Shown: positions 1-7,299 of the stretch, piece after piece
How positions within the stretch are numbered: the stretch's first letter is position 1
Layout: every line of letters begins with the position of its first letter
Origin: Oscillospiraceae bacterium
GTDB taxonomy: Bacteria; Bacillota; Clostridia; Oscillospirales; Oscillospiraceae
Assembly: GCA_017400415.1 (NCBI GenBank)
Contig: JAFPTE010000105.1
Span: 1 to 9,774, forward strand
DNA length: 9,774 nucleotides
Direction: 5' to 3'
Position numbers and translations under genes: made by a program
The notes under the pieces: model-generated
What the model was told of the DNA's origin: nothing
The model's input: the letters and a program-made list of their open reading frames with translations, nothing else
The model's database searches: none

Positions 1-435
1 ACCTTTACGGTAAAGACCTGTTTTGCAGCTGCCCGCCGCCGCTTTGACCAGTGCGGCGCGGTCATGTACCTGGACAGCGAAAACTGGCTGAAGGCCTCCG
101 TAGAGTATGAAAACGAAAGCATATCCCACCTGGGCAGCGTGGTCACAAACGGCGGCTGGTCCGACTGGGCCACCACGGAGATCAGCGCCGCTGTGCGACA
201 CATGTGGTACCGGCTGAGCCGCCGGGGGGACGATTTCAAGCTGGAGTGCTCTGCGGACGGAGTGAGCTTTTCCCAGATGCGGGTGTGCCACATGGCCGCC
301 GCCACGGGAAAGGTCAGGGTGGGCATCTACGCCTGCAGCCCGGAGGACTCCTTCTTCACGGCGGAGTTTACGTGTCTGGATCTGGGCCCCTGCCTGTGGC
401 AGGCCCACGACGGCCAGGCCCCGGATATGGAGTGA
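1..435 (+). CDS. DUF1349 domain protein, 3' part (5' end outside window)
   Basis: The frame is open from base 1 to the TGA at 433-435, so the start lies upstream; the ATG at 64 is internal. About 144 residues are visible. The segment with GAVMYLDSENWLKASVEYE, followed by the VVTNGGWSDWAT stretch, and the later pattern of 'WYRLSRRGDDFKLECSADG' and 'VRVGIYACSPEDSFFTAEF' are typical of DUF1349, a beta-sandwich (concanavalin A-like) family once called 'regulation of enolase protein 1'. The biochemical role of this family is not settled, and carbohydrate binding is only suspected from the fold. No signal peptide can be judged because the N-terminus is missing. It precedes the recJ promoter on the same strand and is probably a separate transcription unit, although I see no clear terminator between 436 and 508. 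Confidence 0.85.
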   Translation, partial: TFTVKTCFAAARRRFDQCGAVMYLDSENWLKASVEYENESISHLGSVVTNGGWSDWATTEISAAVRHMWYRLSRRGDDFKLECSADGVSFSQMRVCHMAAATGKVRVGIYACSPEDSFFTAEFTCLDLGPCLWQAHDGQAPDME

Positions 436-444
436 CCTTTCCTC

Positions 445-473
445 TTGCGCAGAAGGTAAAATACTGATATAAT
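445..473 (+). promoter_or_regulatory. Predicted sigma-A promoter for the recJ–rel operon
   Basis: TTGCGC (445-450, 3/6 to the -35 consensus) is separated by exactly 17 bp from a perfect TATAAT (468-473). The -10 is preceded by TG at 465-466, giving an extended -10 (TGnTATAAT) that compensates for the weak -35. A second TATAAT begins at 473. Transcription would start around 480, leaving a leader of roughly 25-30 nt before the TTG start. This is the only convincing promoter I found before 9000 on the + strand, so it probably drives the whole recJ-to-kinase block. Confidence 0.7.
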
Positions 474-493
474 ATAATATCAAATTTTGAAAG

Positions 494-502
494 TGAGGTG
501 AG
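494..502 (+). promoter_or_regulatory. Ribosome binding site fixing the TTG start of recJ
   Basis: The purine-rich GAGGTGAGG lies 5 nt before TTG at 508. No ATG or GTG start is available at a fitting distance, and the next in-frame ATG (residue 47) would remove a conserved N-terminal part of RecJ, so this site decides the start. Confidence 0.75.
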
Positions 503-507
503 GAAGC

Positions 508-2205
508 TTGAGCGGCGGAAACTGGAGCGTGGCAGGTTATGACCGCAATCTGGCGGCGGAGCTGCTCTCAAGGGGCATAAACCCCCTTGTCAGCGTGCTT
601 CTGGCGTCCAGAGGCGTATCGGATTCGGATAAGATAAAAGAGCTCATGAGTCCCTCAGAGGAGGATATCACCTCACCCTTCCTCATGGCGGATATGGCTC
701 AGGCGGCGGAGCGGGTCAGAAGGGCCATCTCCGACGGCGAGCATGTGGCTGTCTACGGTGACTATGACGTGGACGGCATCACCGCCTCCTGCCTCCTGGC
801 CCACTATCTGCGCTCCAAGGGCGTTTCATGTGAGGTATACATACCGGAGCGGCTGGAGGAGGGCTACGGCGTCAACAATAACGCCCTGCTGGCCATCAGC
901 AAAATGGGCGTCTCCCTGGTCATAACGGTGGACTGCGGCATAACAGCCGCCGAAAACAAGCGCTATGCGGCCTCCCTGGGCATGGATATGGTCATAACGG
1001 ACCACCATGAGGTCTCCGGCGAGGAGCCGGAGGGGCCCGTGGTGGACCCCAAGCGGCCGGAGTGTCAGTCCCCGGCCAAGATGCTGGCGGGGGTGGGCGT
1101 GGCCTTCAAGCTGGTCTGCGCCGTGGAGGGTGAGGAGCACACCCATGAGCTCCTGGAGACCTACGGGGACCTGGCGGCGGTGGGCACCGTTGCGGACGTA
1201 ATGCCCGTCACCGGGGAAAACCGCATTCTCATCCGCCGGGGCATCGAGCTCATACGTGAAGGACGGCGGGTGGGCCTGGCGGCCCTGTGTCAGGCTGCGG
1301 GAGCGGACCCGGCCCGGCTCACCGCCATAGACGTGGGCTATGTGCTGGCCCCCAGAATAAACGCCGCCGGAAGGCTGGGCGGCACGGATACGGCCGTCCG
1401 CCTGCTCATGACGGAGGACCCGGCGGAGGCCATGAGCCTTGCAAATCAGCTCTGCGAGCTTAACAAGGAGCGCCGCAGGATCGAGGGGAACATGGAGGCC
1501 CAGGCCCTGAAAATGCTCTCCGCCCAGCCGCCGGAGGGCCGGCCCATAGTGCTGGCGGGCCGGGACTGGCACCAGGGAGTGGCGGGGATAGTGGCCTCCC
1601 GCATGGCAGACCGGTTTTCCCTGCCCAGCATCATGATATGCGTCAAGGACGGGGTAGGCAGGGGCTCCTGCCGCTCCGCCGGAGGATACAACCTTTTCGA
1701 GGCACTGTCGGACCTGCGGGAGTACCTCATCGGCTTCGGGGGCCACGAGCTGGCGGCGGGCATAACGCTGAATGAGGAGAATATCCCCGCCTTCCGGAAG
1801 GCCCTGGGGGAGCATTACGCCGCCCGGGCGGCCTCCCTTCCGGAGAGCGTCCTGGAGGTGGATTTTGAGGTCATCAAGCCCCGGCTGCTGACCGCCGCCA
1901 ATATCCGGGCTCTGGAGAGCCTGGAACCCTACGGCAGCGGAAACCCGTCCCCGGTCCTGTGCATGTGCGGGGTCCGGGTGGAGGACGCCATGGGCCTTTC
2001 CGACGGCAGACACTCCAAGCTCTGGCTCAGCAAGGCCGGCACCGTTTTTGAGGCGGTGTTCTTCGGCAGGAGCCTTTCCCAGCTTGGCGCACATAAGGGC
2101 GTGGAGGCTGACGTGGCCTTTGCCCCCCAGATAAACGAGTTCCGGGGCCGCAGCACCGTTCAGCTCAATCTCTGCGACTTCGTTCCGAGAGGGAAGATGC
2201 AATAA
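508..2205 (+). CDS. recJ: Single-stranded-DNA-specific exonuclease RecJ
   Basis: RecJ degrades single-stranded DNA 5' to 3' in recombination (RecF pathway), mismatch repair and repair of stalled forks, in the cytoplasm, using Mn2+/Mg2+. The 565 residues match the usual length of about 570. The DHH phosphoesterase core is intact: motif I DYDVDG (85-90), motif II VDCG (141-144), and the DHH signature TDHHE (164-168). The DHHA1 part has WHQGVAGIVASR (354-365), GRGSCRS (384-390) and GGHELAAG (411-418). The C-terminal OB-like domain follows LEPYGSGNP (472-480) and ends with the NEFRGRSTVQL segment (543-553). TTG at 508 is chosen because the N-terminal 'NWSVAGYDRNLAAELLSRG' region is typical of clostridial RecJ and has a good ribosome binding site. 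It is the first gene of the operon, and its stop codon touches the start of rel with no gap. No catalytic residue looks damaged. Confidence 0.97.
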   Translation: MSGGNWSVAGYDRNLAAELLSRGINPLVSVLLASRGVSDSDKIKELMSPSEEDITSPFLMADMAQAAERVRRAISDGEHVAVYGDYDVDGITASCLLAHYLRSKGVSCEVYIPERLEEGYGVNNNALLAISKMGVSLVITVDCGITAAENKRYAASLGMDMVITDHHEVSGEEPEGPVVDPKRPECQSPAKMLAGVGVAFKLVCAVEGEEHTHELLETYGDLAAVGTVADVMPVTGENRILIRRGIELIREGRRVGLAALCQAAGADPARLTAIDVGYVLAPRINAAGRLGGTDTAVRLLMTEDPAEAMSLANQLCELNKERRRIEGNMEAQALKMLSAQPPEGRPIVLAGRDWHQGVAGIVASRMADRFSLPSIMICVKDGVGRGSCRSAGGYNLFEALSDLREYLIGFGGHELAAGITLNEENIPAFRKALGEHYAARAASLPESVLEVDFEVIKPRLLTAANIRALESLEPYGSGNPSPVLCMCGVRVEDAMGLSDGRHSKLWLSKAGTVFEAVFFGRSLSQLGAHKGVEADVAFAPQINEFRGRSTVQLNLCDFVPRGKMQ

Positions 2206-4413
2206 ATGGACGAGAAAAGAAGCGAAGAGCCTGTCCTGGGCATGGAGGGTGCCAACCTGGCACACCGGGAGATGCTGGACTCCATTGCAGCCCACACCTC
2301 CATCAAGGACCTGACAAGGATAGAGAAGGCCTACGAGTACGCACTGGAGGCCCACGGCAACCAGCTGCGGAAGGACGGCAGCCTTTATATAACCCACCCC
2401 CTCCACGTGGCGGCCATCGTGGCGGAGATGGGCCTGGATGAGGACTCCATCGTGGCCGCCATACTCCACGACGTTATCGAGGATACTCCCCGCACCCATG
2501 AGGAGATAGCCCGGGCCTTCGGGGACAGCGTGGCGGATATCGTGGAGGGCGTATCAAAGCTCACCCGTGTGACCTACACCTCCAAGGAAGAGGAGCAGAT
2601 GGAGAATCTGCGGAAGATGTTCCTGGCCATGGCCAAGGATATCCGGGTCATCCTCATAAAAATCGCCGACCGGCTCCACAATATGCGCACCATGAACTAC
2701 CAGTCCGCCGCCAAGCAGCGGGAAAAGAGCCTGGAGACCATGGAGATCTACGCCCCCATCGCTCACCGCCTGGGCATGCAGAAGATAAAGCTGGAGCTGG
2801 AGGACCTGTCCCTCATCTACCTGGACCCGGTGGGCTACGCCGAGATAGAGACGGAGCTGCGGGAGCGGGGCGGCAAGTATGAGGGCTTCATGGAGCGGAC
2901 CGAGGCCGCCATCAAGGAGAGAATGGCGGAGGCCCACATCCGCTGCACCGTCCAGAAGCGAATCAAGGATATTTACAGCATCTACCGGAAAATGTACGGC
3001 CAGAACAAGGAGCTTTCCGAGGTCATGGACGTGTACGCCTTCCGGGTGATAGTTGACGACATTGCGGACTGCTACAACGTGCTGGGCTGCATCCATGAGC
3101 TGTATAAGCCCATTCCCGGCCGGTTCAAGGACTATATCGGCACCCCCAAGCCCAATATGTACCAGTCCCTGCACACCACGGTCATCGGCTCCGAGGGCAT
3201 ACCCTTCGAGGTGCAGATACGCACCTGGGAGATGCACCAGACCGCCGAGTACGGCATCGCCGCCCACTGGAAGTATAAGGAGGGCATCAGCGGCAAAAGC
3301 GACGAGGAGAAGTTCGCCTGGATAAGGAACCTGCTGGAGAGCCAGCAGGAGTCCGACGCCTCGGACTTTTTCTCCAGCCTGAAGGTGGATATGTTCTCCG
3401 ACGAGGTCTACGTCTTCACCCCCAACGGGGACGTGAAGAACCTGCCCGCCGGCGCAACGCCCATTGACTTTGCCTACTCCATCCACTCCGCCGTTGGCAA
3501 CCAGATGACCATTGCCAAGGTGAACGGCCGCATCGTGCCCTTCTCCCACGAGCTCCAGTCCGGCGACATAGTGGAGATAATAACCTCCGCCTCCGCCAAG
3601 GGCCCCAGCAGAGACTGGCTCAAGATGGTGAAGAGCAGCGAGGCCCGGAACAAGATACGGCAGTGGTTCAAAAAGGAGCGCCGGGACGAGAATATCCTCA
3701 CCGGCAAGGCCGCCTTCGAGGCGGAGATGCGGCGCCTGGGGGTGCCCCTCTCCGTGGCGGCCAACGAGGAGATTATCACTCCCATCCTGAAAAAATTCAG
3801 CTACTCCTCCATTGAGGACCTTTACGCCTCCATCGGCTACGGGGGCATCTCCGCCCAGAAGCTTGTAAACCGCCTCCGGGACGACTCCCGGGCCCTGGAG
3901 AAAAATGCGGAGGGTGACAAGCCGGAGTGGAACCCGGCGGCCTCCGGCCAGAAGCCCGTCCACGGCATTATCGTGGAGGGCGTGGACAACGTTCTGGTGA
4001 AGTTCTCCCACTGCTGCATGCCCGTCCCCGGGGACGAGGTGGTGGGCTTCATCACCAAGGGCTTCGGCGTCTCCATCCACAGAACGGACTGCAAGAATTA
4101 CCACACCAGCGTGGAGAAGGAATCCGATAAAAACCGCTGGATCCGGGTGGCCTGGGCCGCCCAGACCGATGAGCGCTACGGCACCGGCATCGCCATCGCC
4201 GCCAACGACCGGGACGGCCTGGTTATGGATATCGCCACACTGCTGACCACCCTTAAGGTCCGGGTCTCCGGCCTGACTGCCCGGGATATCGGCGGGGGCC
4301 GGGCGGAGATCTATCTGACAATTGAGGTGAAGGATAAGGCGGAGCTCAGCGTGGCTATGGCAAAGCTCATGGCCATCCGTGGGGTCCGGGAGGTCAGGAG
4401 GCAGGGCACATGA
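2206..4413 (+). CDS. rel: Bifunctional (p)ppGpp synthetase/hydrolase, long RSH (Rel)
   Basis: This enzyme makes and degrades the alarmone (p)ppGpp, coupling amino-acid starvation sensed on the ribosome to growth arrest. The 735 residues hold the full long-RSH domain order. The HD hydrolase keeps H64, H88-D89 (LHDVIEDT) and D155, which correspond to the catalytic residues of streptococcal Rel. The synthetase has YSIYRKM (257-263), D275 in MDVYAFRV, E335 in EVQIRT, and the RFKD motif (306-309); RxKD marks bifunctional Rel rather than the ExDD of RelA. TGS begins near VYVFTPNGDV (401-410). The Zn/CC domain has HCC at 602-604, H625 and C629. A C-terminal ACT domain spans roughly 658-733. Both catalytic sites look intact. 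The ATG directly follows the recJ TAA (TAAATG), with a GAGAGGGA sequence about 11 nt upstream, so translation is probably coupled to recJ. The gene is often annotated relA. Confidence 0.97.
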   Translation: MDEKRSEEPVLGMEGANLAHREMLDSIAAHTSIKDLTRIEKAYEYALEAHGNQLRKDGSLYITHPLHVAAIVAEMGLDEDSIVAAILHDVIEDTPRTHEEIARAFGDSVADIVEGVSKLTRVTYTSKEEEQMENLRKMFLAMAKDIRVILIKIADRLHNMRTMNYQSAAKQREKSLETMEIYAPIAHRLGMQKIKLELEDLSLIYLDPVGYAEIETELRERGGKYEGFMERTEAAIKERMAEAHIRCTVQKRIKDIYSIYRKMYGQNKELSEVMDVYAFRVIVDDIADCYNVLGCIHELYKPIPGRFKDYIGTPKPNMYQSLHTTVIGSEGIPFEVQIRTWEMHQTAEYGIAAHWKYKEGISGKSDEEKFAWIRNLLESQQESDASDFFSSLKVDMFSDEVYVFTPNGDVKNLPAGATPIDFAYSIHSAVGNQMTIAKVNGRIVPFSHELQSGDIVEIITSASAKGPSRDWLKMVKSSEARNKIRQWFKKERRDENILTGKAAFEAEMRRLGVPLSVAANEEIITPILKKFSYSSIEDLYASIGYGGISAQKLVNRLRDDSRALEKNAEGDKPEWNPAASGQKPVHGIIVEGVDNVLVKFSHCCMPVPGDEVVGFITKGFGVSIHRTDCKNYHTSVEKESDKNRWIRVAWAAQTDERYGTGIAIAANDRDGLVMDIATLLTTLKVRVSGLTARDIGGGRAEIYLTIEVKDKAELSVAMAKLMAIRGVREVRRQGT

Positions 4414-4856
4414 GAGCCGTTGTAACGAGAGTTAAAAGCGCCTGCGTCACCGTGGACGGAGCAGTCACCGGGAGCATCGGCACCGGCTACCTGGTGCTTC
4501 TGGGCGTGGGAGCTGACGATACGGAGGCGGACGCCCGGAAGCTGGCGGATAAGACCGCCAACCTGCGGGTCTTCGAGGATGAAAACGGGAAGATGAACCT
4601 GAATCTCTCCCAGGCGGGGGGCCAGATACTGGCGGTGAGCCAGTTCACCCTCTATGCGGATACCTCCACCCGCCGCCCGGGGTTTACGGAAGCCGCCAGA
4701 CCCGAGAAGGCGGAGCCCCTCTATGAGCTCTATATGGCCCTCCTGCGGGAGAAGGGCTTCAAGGTGGAAAAGGGTATTTTCGGCGCCGACATGCAGGTGG
4801 AGAGCATAAATGACGGCCCGGTGACCATAATCTTCGATACGGAGAAAAAAGCATGA
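4410..4856 (+). CDS. dtd: D-aminoacyl-tRNA deacylase
   Basis: Dtd hydrolyses D-amino acids (and glycine mischarged on tRNA-Ala) from tRNA, acting as a chiral proofreader in the cytoplasm. At 148 residues it has the family length. The two signature motifs are present: SQFTLYAD (77-84; most members have Gly where this has Ala83) and NDGPVT (134-139), which contains the Gly-cisPro element that excludes L-aminoacyl-tRNA. The N-terminal 'MRAVVTRVKSACVTVDG' is also typical. The start overlaps the rel stop in an ATGA (4410-4413), and AGGAGG lies at 4396-4401, 8 nt before ATG. Adjacency of rel and dtd is conserved in many Firmicutes. Confidence 0.96.
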   Translation: MRAVVTRVKSACVTVDGAVTGSIGTGYLVLLGVGADDTEADARKLADKTANLRVFEDENGKMNLNLSQAGGQILAVSQFTLYADTSTRRPGFTEAARPEKAEPLYELYMALLREKGFKVEKGIFGADMQVESINDGPVTIIFDTEKKA

Positions 4857-5218
4857 GCAGCGCCCGTAAGGGGATAGTCATCGCCCTGATGACGGTCCTT
4901 TATCTGGCGGCGGGGGTCCTGCTGGCCTTTGCCGCAATCAACGTAAACCGGTGGCTGGGGGCCCTTTACGCCCCGGTCTCGGCTGTCTATGCATATTTTC
5001 TCTGGGGTCTGACGGAGCGGAAGCTCCTGCGGGCCCTGCCCTTCATTCTCTGGGGCATTGCTGCGGCGGTCCTGGCCGCCTGCCTCTTTACCGCCACAGG
5101 CTGGGACGCCCTGGGTGTCATCGCCTTTATCCTCATGTATCTGTGCACCGTTGTCCCGGGCCTGGCGGCTGTGGGCATCACCTATATCGTCTTACATCTT
5201 ACCCGAAGGAAGGGGTAA
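4853..5218 (+). CDS. Small four-helix membrane protein, function unknown
   Basis: I do not recognise a family for this 121-residue protein. Hydrophobic stretches at about 8-29, 35-52, 60-80 and 86-116 suggest four membrane helices. Positive residues at the N-terminus (SSARK), in the middle loop (TERKLLR, 54-60) and at the C-terminus (LTRRKG) predict both ends in the cytoplasm by the positive-inside rule. There is no signal peptide cleavage site and no obvious catalytic motif. The ATG overlaps the dtd stop (ATGA at 4853-4856), with GGAG at 4841-4844, so it is translated as part of the operon. An overlapping frame at 4951-5400 is rejected as a shadow. That it is a real gene rests on tight operon packing, a ribosome binding site and a coherent membrane topology. 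Confidence 0.8.
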   Translation: MSSARKGIVIALMTVLYLAAGVLLAFAAINVNRWLGALYAPVSAVYAYFLWGLTERKLLRALPFILWGIAAAVLAACLFTATGWDALGVIAFILMYLCTVVPGLAAVGITYIVLHLTRRKG

Positions 5219-5221
5219 CCT

Positions 5222-5827
5222 ATGCTTATCAAAACCCTGCCCGTAGGCCAGCTGGAGGCCAACTGCTACGTGGTCACGGACGAGGAGAATCTGGTCTGCG
5301 CCGTCATCGACCCCGGCGACGAGTCCAATACCATCCTGGACTACGTGGAGGACCACAAGTTCACCGTGAAGGCCATTCTGCTGACCCACGGCCACTTTGA
5401 CCACATCGGCGCCGCCGACACGGTGGCTATGGAGACCGGCGCCACGGTTTATGTAAACAAAAAGGACACCACAGAGGGGGTCGAGGAGTACAAGTACCAC
5501 CCTCTGGTGCCTGTGCGCTATATCTCCGACGGGGACGTTATTACCGTGGGCTCCCTGCGCTTCCGGGTGCTGGAGACTCCGGGCCATTCGCCCGGCTCCG
5601 TGGCCTTCCGGTGCGAGGACGCCCTGTTCTGCGGGGACACCCTGTTCCGGGGCTCCTGCGGCAGAACGGACCTGCCCGGCGGGGATGAGGACCAGATTAT
5701 GATGAGCCTCCGGCGCCTGGCGGATATCCCCGGGGACCTGGAGGTCTACCCGGGCCACATGGGGCCCTCCACCCTCCAACGGGAGCGGGCCTATAACCCC
5801 TACCTGAGGTACGCCAAGGGCCTATGA
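5222..5827 (+). CDS. Metallo-beta-lactamase fold hydrolase, glyoxalase II-like
   Basis: The 201-residue protein carries the full metal-binding set of the MBL superfamily: HGHFDH (H56, H58, D60, H61), H122 in ETPGHSPGS, D139 in FCGDTLF and H179 in YPGHMG. The compact length and the 'LFRGSCGRTDLPGGD' segment (141-155) resemble the short YcbL-type, glyoxalase II-like hydrolases, which lack the C-terminal glutathione-binding helical domain of classical GloB. A thioesterase-type activity is plausible, but the physiological substrate is unknown. It starts 3 bp after the membrane protein, behind a purine-rich GAAGGAAGGGG (5205-5215), and its stop overlaps the hemZ start. MBL proteins are commonly found between dtd and hemZ in clostridia, so the position supports the assignment. 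Confidence 0.92.
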   Translation: MLIKTLPVGQLEANCYVVTDEENLVCAVIDPGDESNTILDYVEDHKFTVKAILLTHGHFDHIGAADTVAMETGATVYVNKKDTTEGVEEYKYHPLVPVRYISDGDVITVGSLRFRVLETPGHSPGSVAFRCEDALFCGDTLFRGSCGRTDLPGGDEDQIMMSLRRLADIPGDLEVYPGHMGPSTLQRERAYNPYLRYAKGL

Positions 5828-7299
5828 GACTTTTTCTGCCGTCTGACGACCTCCGCTACGCTGCGGAACAGATTCTAATGAGCCTTTTCCCGGAGGAAAA
5901 GCCGGAGTATTCCGGCACCGGGGAGGGAAACAGCGCAAAAATAACCCTTTCCCAGGGGGAAAAGTACCTGACCTGCACCGCCCTCATTGCAAGAGGGGAG
6001 AGAACCGGCCGGGGCAGCGCCCGGGTGAGCTGCCATAAGCTCACGGACGACCTGCGGCGGGGCAGCCTCACCTCCATGATAATCAAGCTGGCCTTTTACC
6101 GGGCCGCTCGGCCCCTTCTGGACCGGAAGCCCGCCTGGGGCGCCCTGACGGGTATCCGGCCCGGTGTTATCTTCACCTCTCTTCTGGAGAAGGGGATGAG
6201 CCCCCGGGCGGCCATGGGCCATATGGAGCGGGTCTATTACGCCGACCGGGAGAGGATAGAGATGCTCTCCCACACCTCCCGGGCCTCCCTGGAGGTGAGG
6301 GCGGCTCTCGGTCGCCGGGATATCGGCGTCTATGTGGGCATACCCTTCTGTCCCACCCGCTGCGCCTACTGCAGCTTCGTGAGCCTGGGGGTGGAGAAGA
6401 GCCGGAAGCTCATCGAGCCCTTTCTCGATGCCCTGTACCGGGAGATAGACCGGGTAGGGGAGATTATCCGGGAGCTGGGGCTCCGGCCTGTGGCCGTGTA
6501 CATCGGCGGCGGAACCCCCACAACCCTCTCCGCAGAGCAGCTCACTGAGCTCATAGAAAGGCTCCGGGCGGCCTTCAGCTTCCGGGCCGTTTCCGAATTC
6601 TGCGTGGAGGCCGGGCGGCCGGACACCATAACGGAGGCAAAGCTCCGGGCCCTCCGGGCCGGCGGCGTCACCAGAGTCAGCGTGAATCCCCAGAGCCTCT
6701 CGCCGGAGGTACTGGAGGCCATAGGCCGGAGCCACACCGCCGGGGATTTCCGCCGGGCCTACGCCATGACGGAGGCTGTTTTCGGCGGCGATATCAATAC
6801 GGACCTGATTGCGGGCCTTCCGGCGGACACGCCGGAGAGCTTTGGTGAGACCCTCCGGGAGATAGTGGCCCTGGGCCCCGCCAACATAACCGTTCACACC
6901 CTGGCCCTTAAAAAGGGCACCCGCATCACCCTGGACAACGTGCCCCGGCCCGGTACCCGGGAGGTGGACGCCATGCTCACCCTGGCAAGGCAGGTGCTGA
7001 CGGCGGCGGGCTACCGGCCCTATTACCTCTACCGGCAGAAGTTCATGTCCGGGGGCTTTGAGAATGTGGGCTGGGCAAAGCCCGGGAAGGAGAGCCTGTA
7101 CAACATCCTCATTATGGAGGAGCTGTGCACCATCCTGGCCGCCGGAGGCGGGGCCTCCACAAAGCTTGTGAACGCCGAAACCGGCAGAATCGAGCGAATT
7201 TTCGACTATAAGTATCCCAAGGAATACATCGAGGGCATTGAAAAGACCCTCGCCGACAAGGAAAAGATAAAGGAGTTCTACGAGACCTATGAGCGTTAG
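5824..7299 (+). CDS. hemZ: HemZ-type radical SAM protein (annotated coproporphyrinogen dehydrogenase)
   Basis: The 491 residues match HemZ, with an N-terminal extension of about 165 residues before the radical SAM barrel. The cluster-binding motif CPTRCAYC (C176, C180, C183) binds the 4Fe-4S cluster that cleaves SAM. GGGTPT (228-233), 'VSVNPQSLSPEVLEAIGR' (285-302) and NTDLIAGLP (325-333) are HemN/HemW/HemZ family features. The C-terminal YYLYRQKFMSGGFENVGW segment (400-417) is characteristic of HemZ. The family name implies oxygen-independent oxidation of coproporphyrinogen III, but many clostridia carrying hemZ lack a heme pathway, so the reaction here is uncertain; no heme genes are in the window. 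The start shares ATGA (5824-5827) with the upstream stop. The nearby purine stretch is weak, so coupling probably supplies initiation. Confidence 0.93.
   Translation: MRLFLPSDDLRYAAEQILMSLFPEEKPEYSGTGEGNSAKITLSQGEKYLTCTALIARGERTGRGSARVSCHKLTDDLRRGSLTSMIIKLAFYRAARPLLDRKPAWGALTGIRPGVIFTSLLEKGMSPRAAMGHMERVYYADRERIEMLSHTSRASLEVRAALGRRDIGVYVGIPFCPTRCAYCSFVSLGVEKSRKLIEPFLDALYREIDRVGEIIRELGLRPVAVYIGGGTPTTLSAEQLTELIERLRAAFSFRAVSEFCVEAGRPDTITEAKLRALRAGGVTRVSVNPQSLSPEVLEAIGRSHTAGDFRRAYAMTEAVFGGDINTDLIAGLPADTPESFGETLREIVALGPANITVHTLALKKGTRITLDNVPRPGTREVDAMLTLARQVLTAAGYRPYYLYRQKFMSGGFENVGWAKPGKESLYNILIMEELCTILAAGGGASTKLVNAETGRIERIFDYKYPKEYIEGIEKTLADKEKIKEFYETYER

Noticed and set aside
436..507. Terminator for the DUF1349 gene
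   Set aside because: No stem followed by a T-run is visible; the AT-rich stretch is better explained as the recJ promoter.
826..2499. Reverse-strand open frame of 557 codons opposite recJ/rel
   Set aside because: It runs antisense to two firmly identified genes, has low-complexity composition rich in Gly, His, Val and Leu, and shows no family motif. Long antisense frames are expected where GC-biased codons leave few reverse stops.
2554..4104. Reverse-strand open frame of 516 codons opposite rel
   Set aside because: Same reason: it mirrors the rel codons, with repetitive Gly/Val/Leu/His-rich sequence and no recognisable domain.
4951..5400. Forward frame of 149 codons across the membrane protein and the MBL gene
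   Set aside because: It overlaps two better-supported genes, is rich in Gly, Pro, Arg and His, and has no ribosome binding site or motif.
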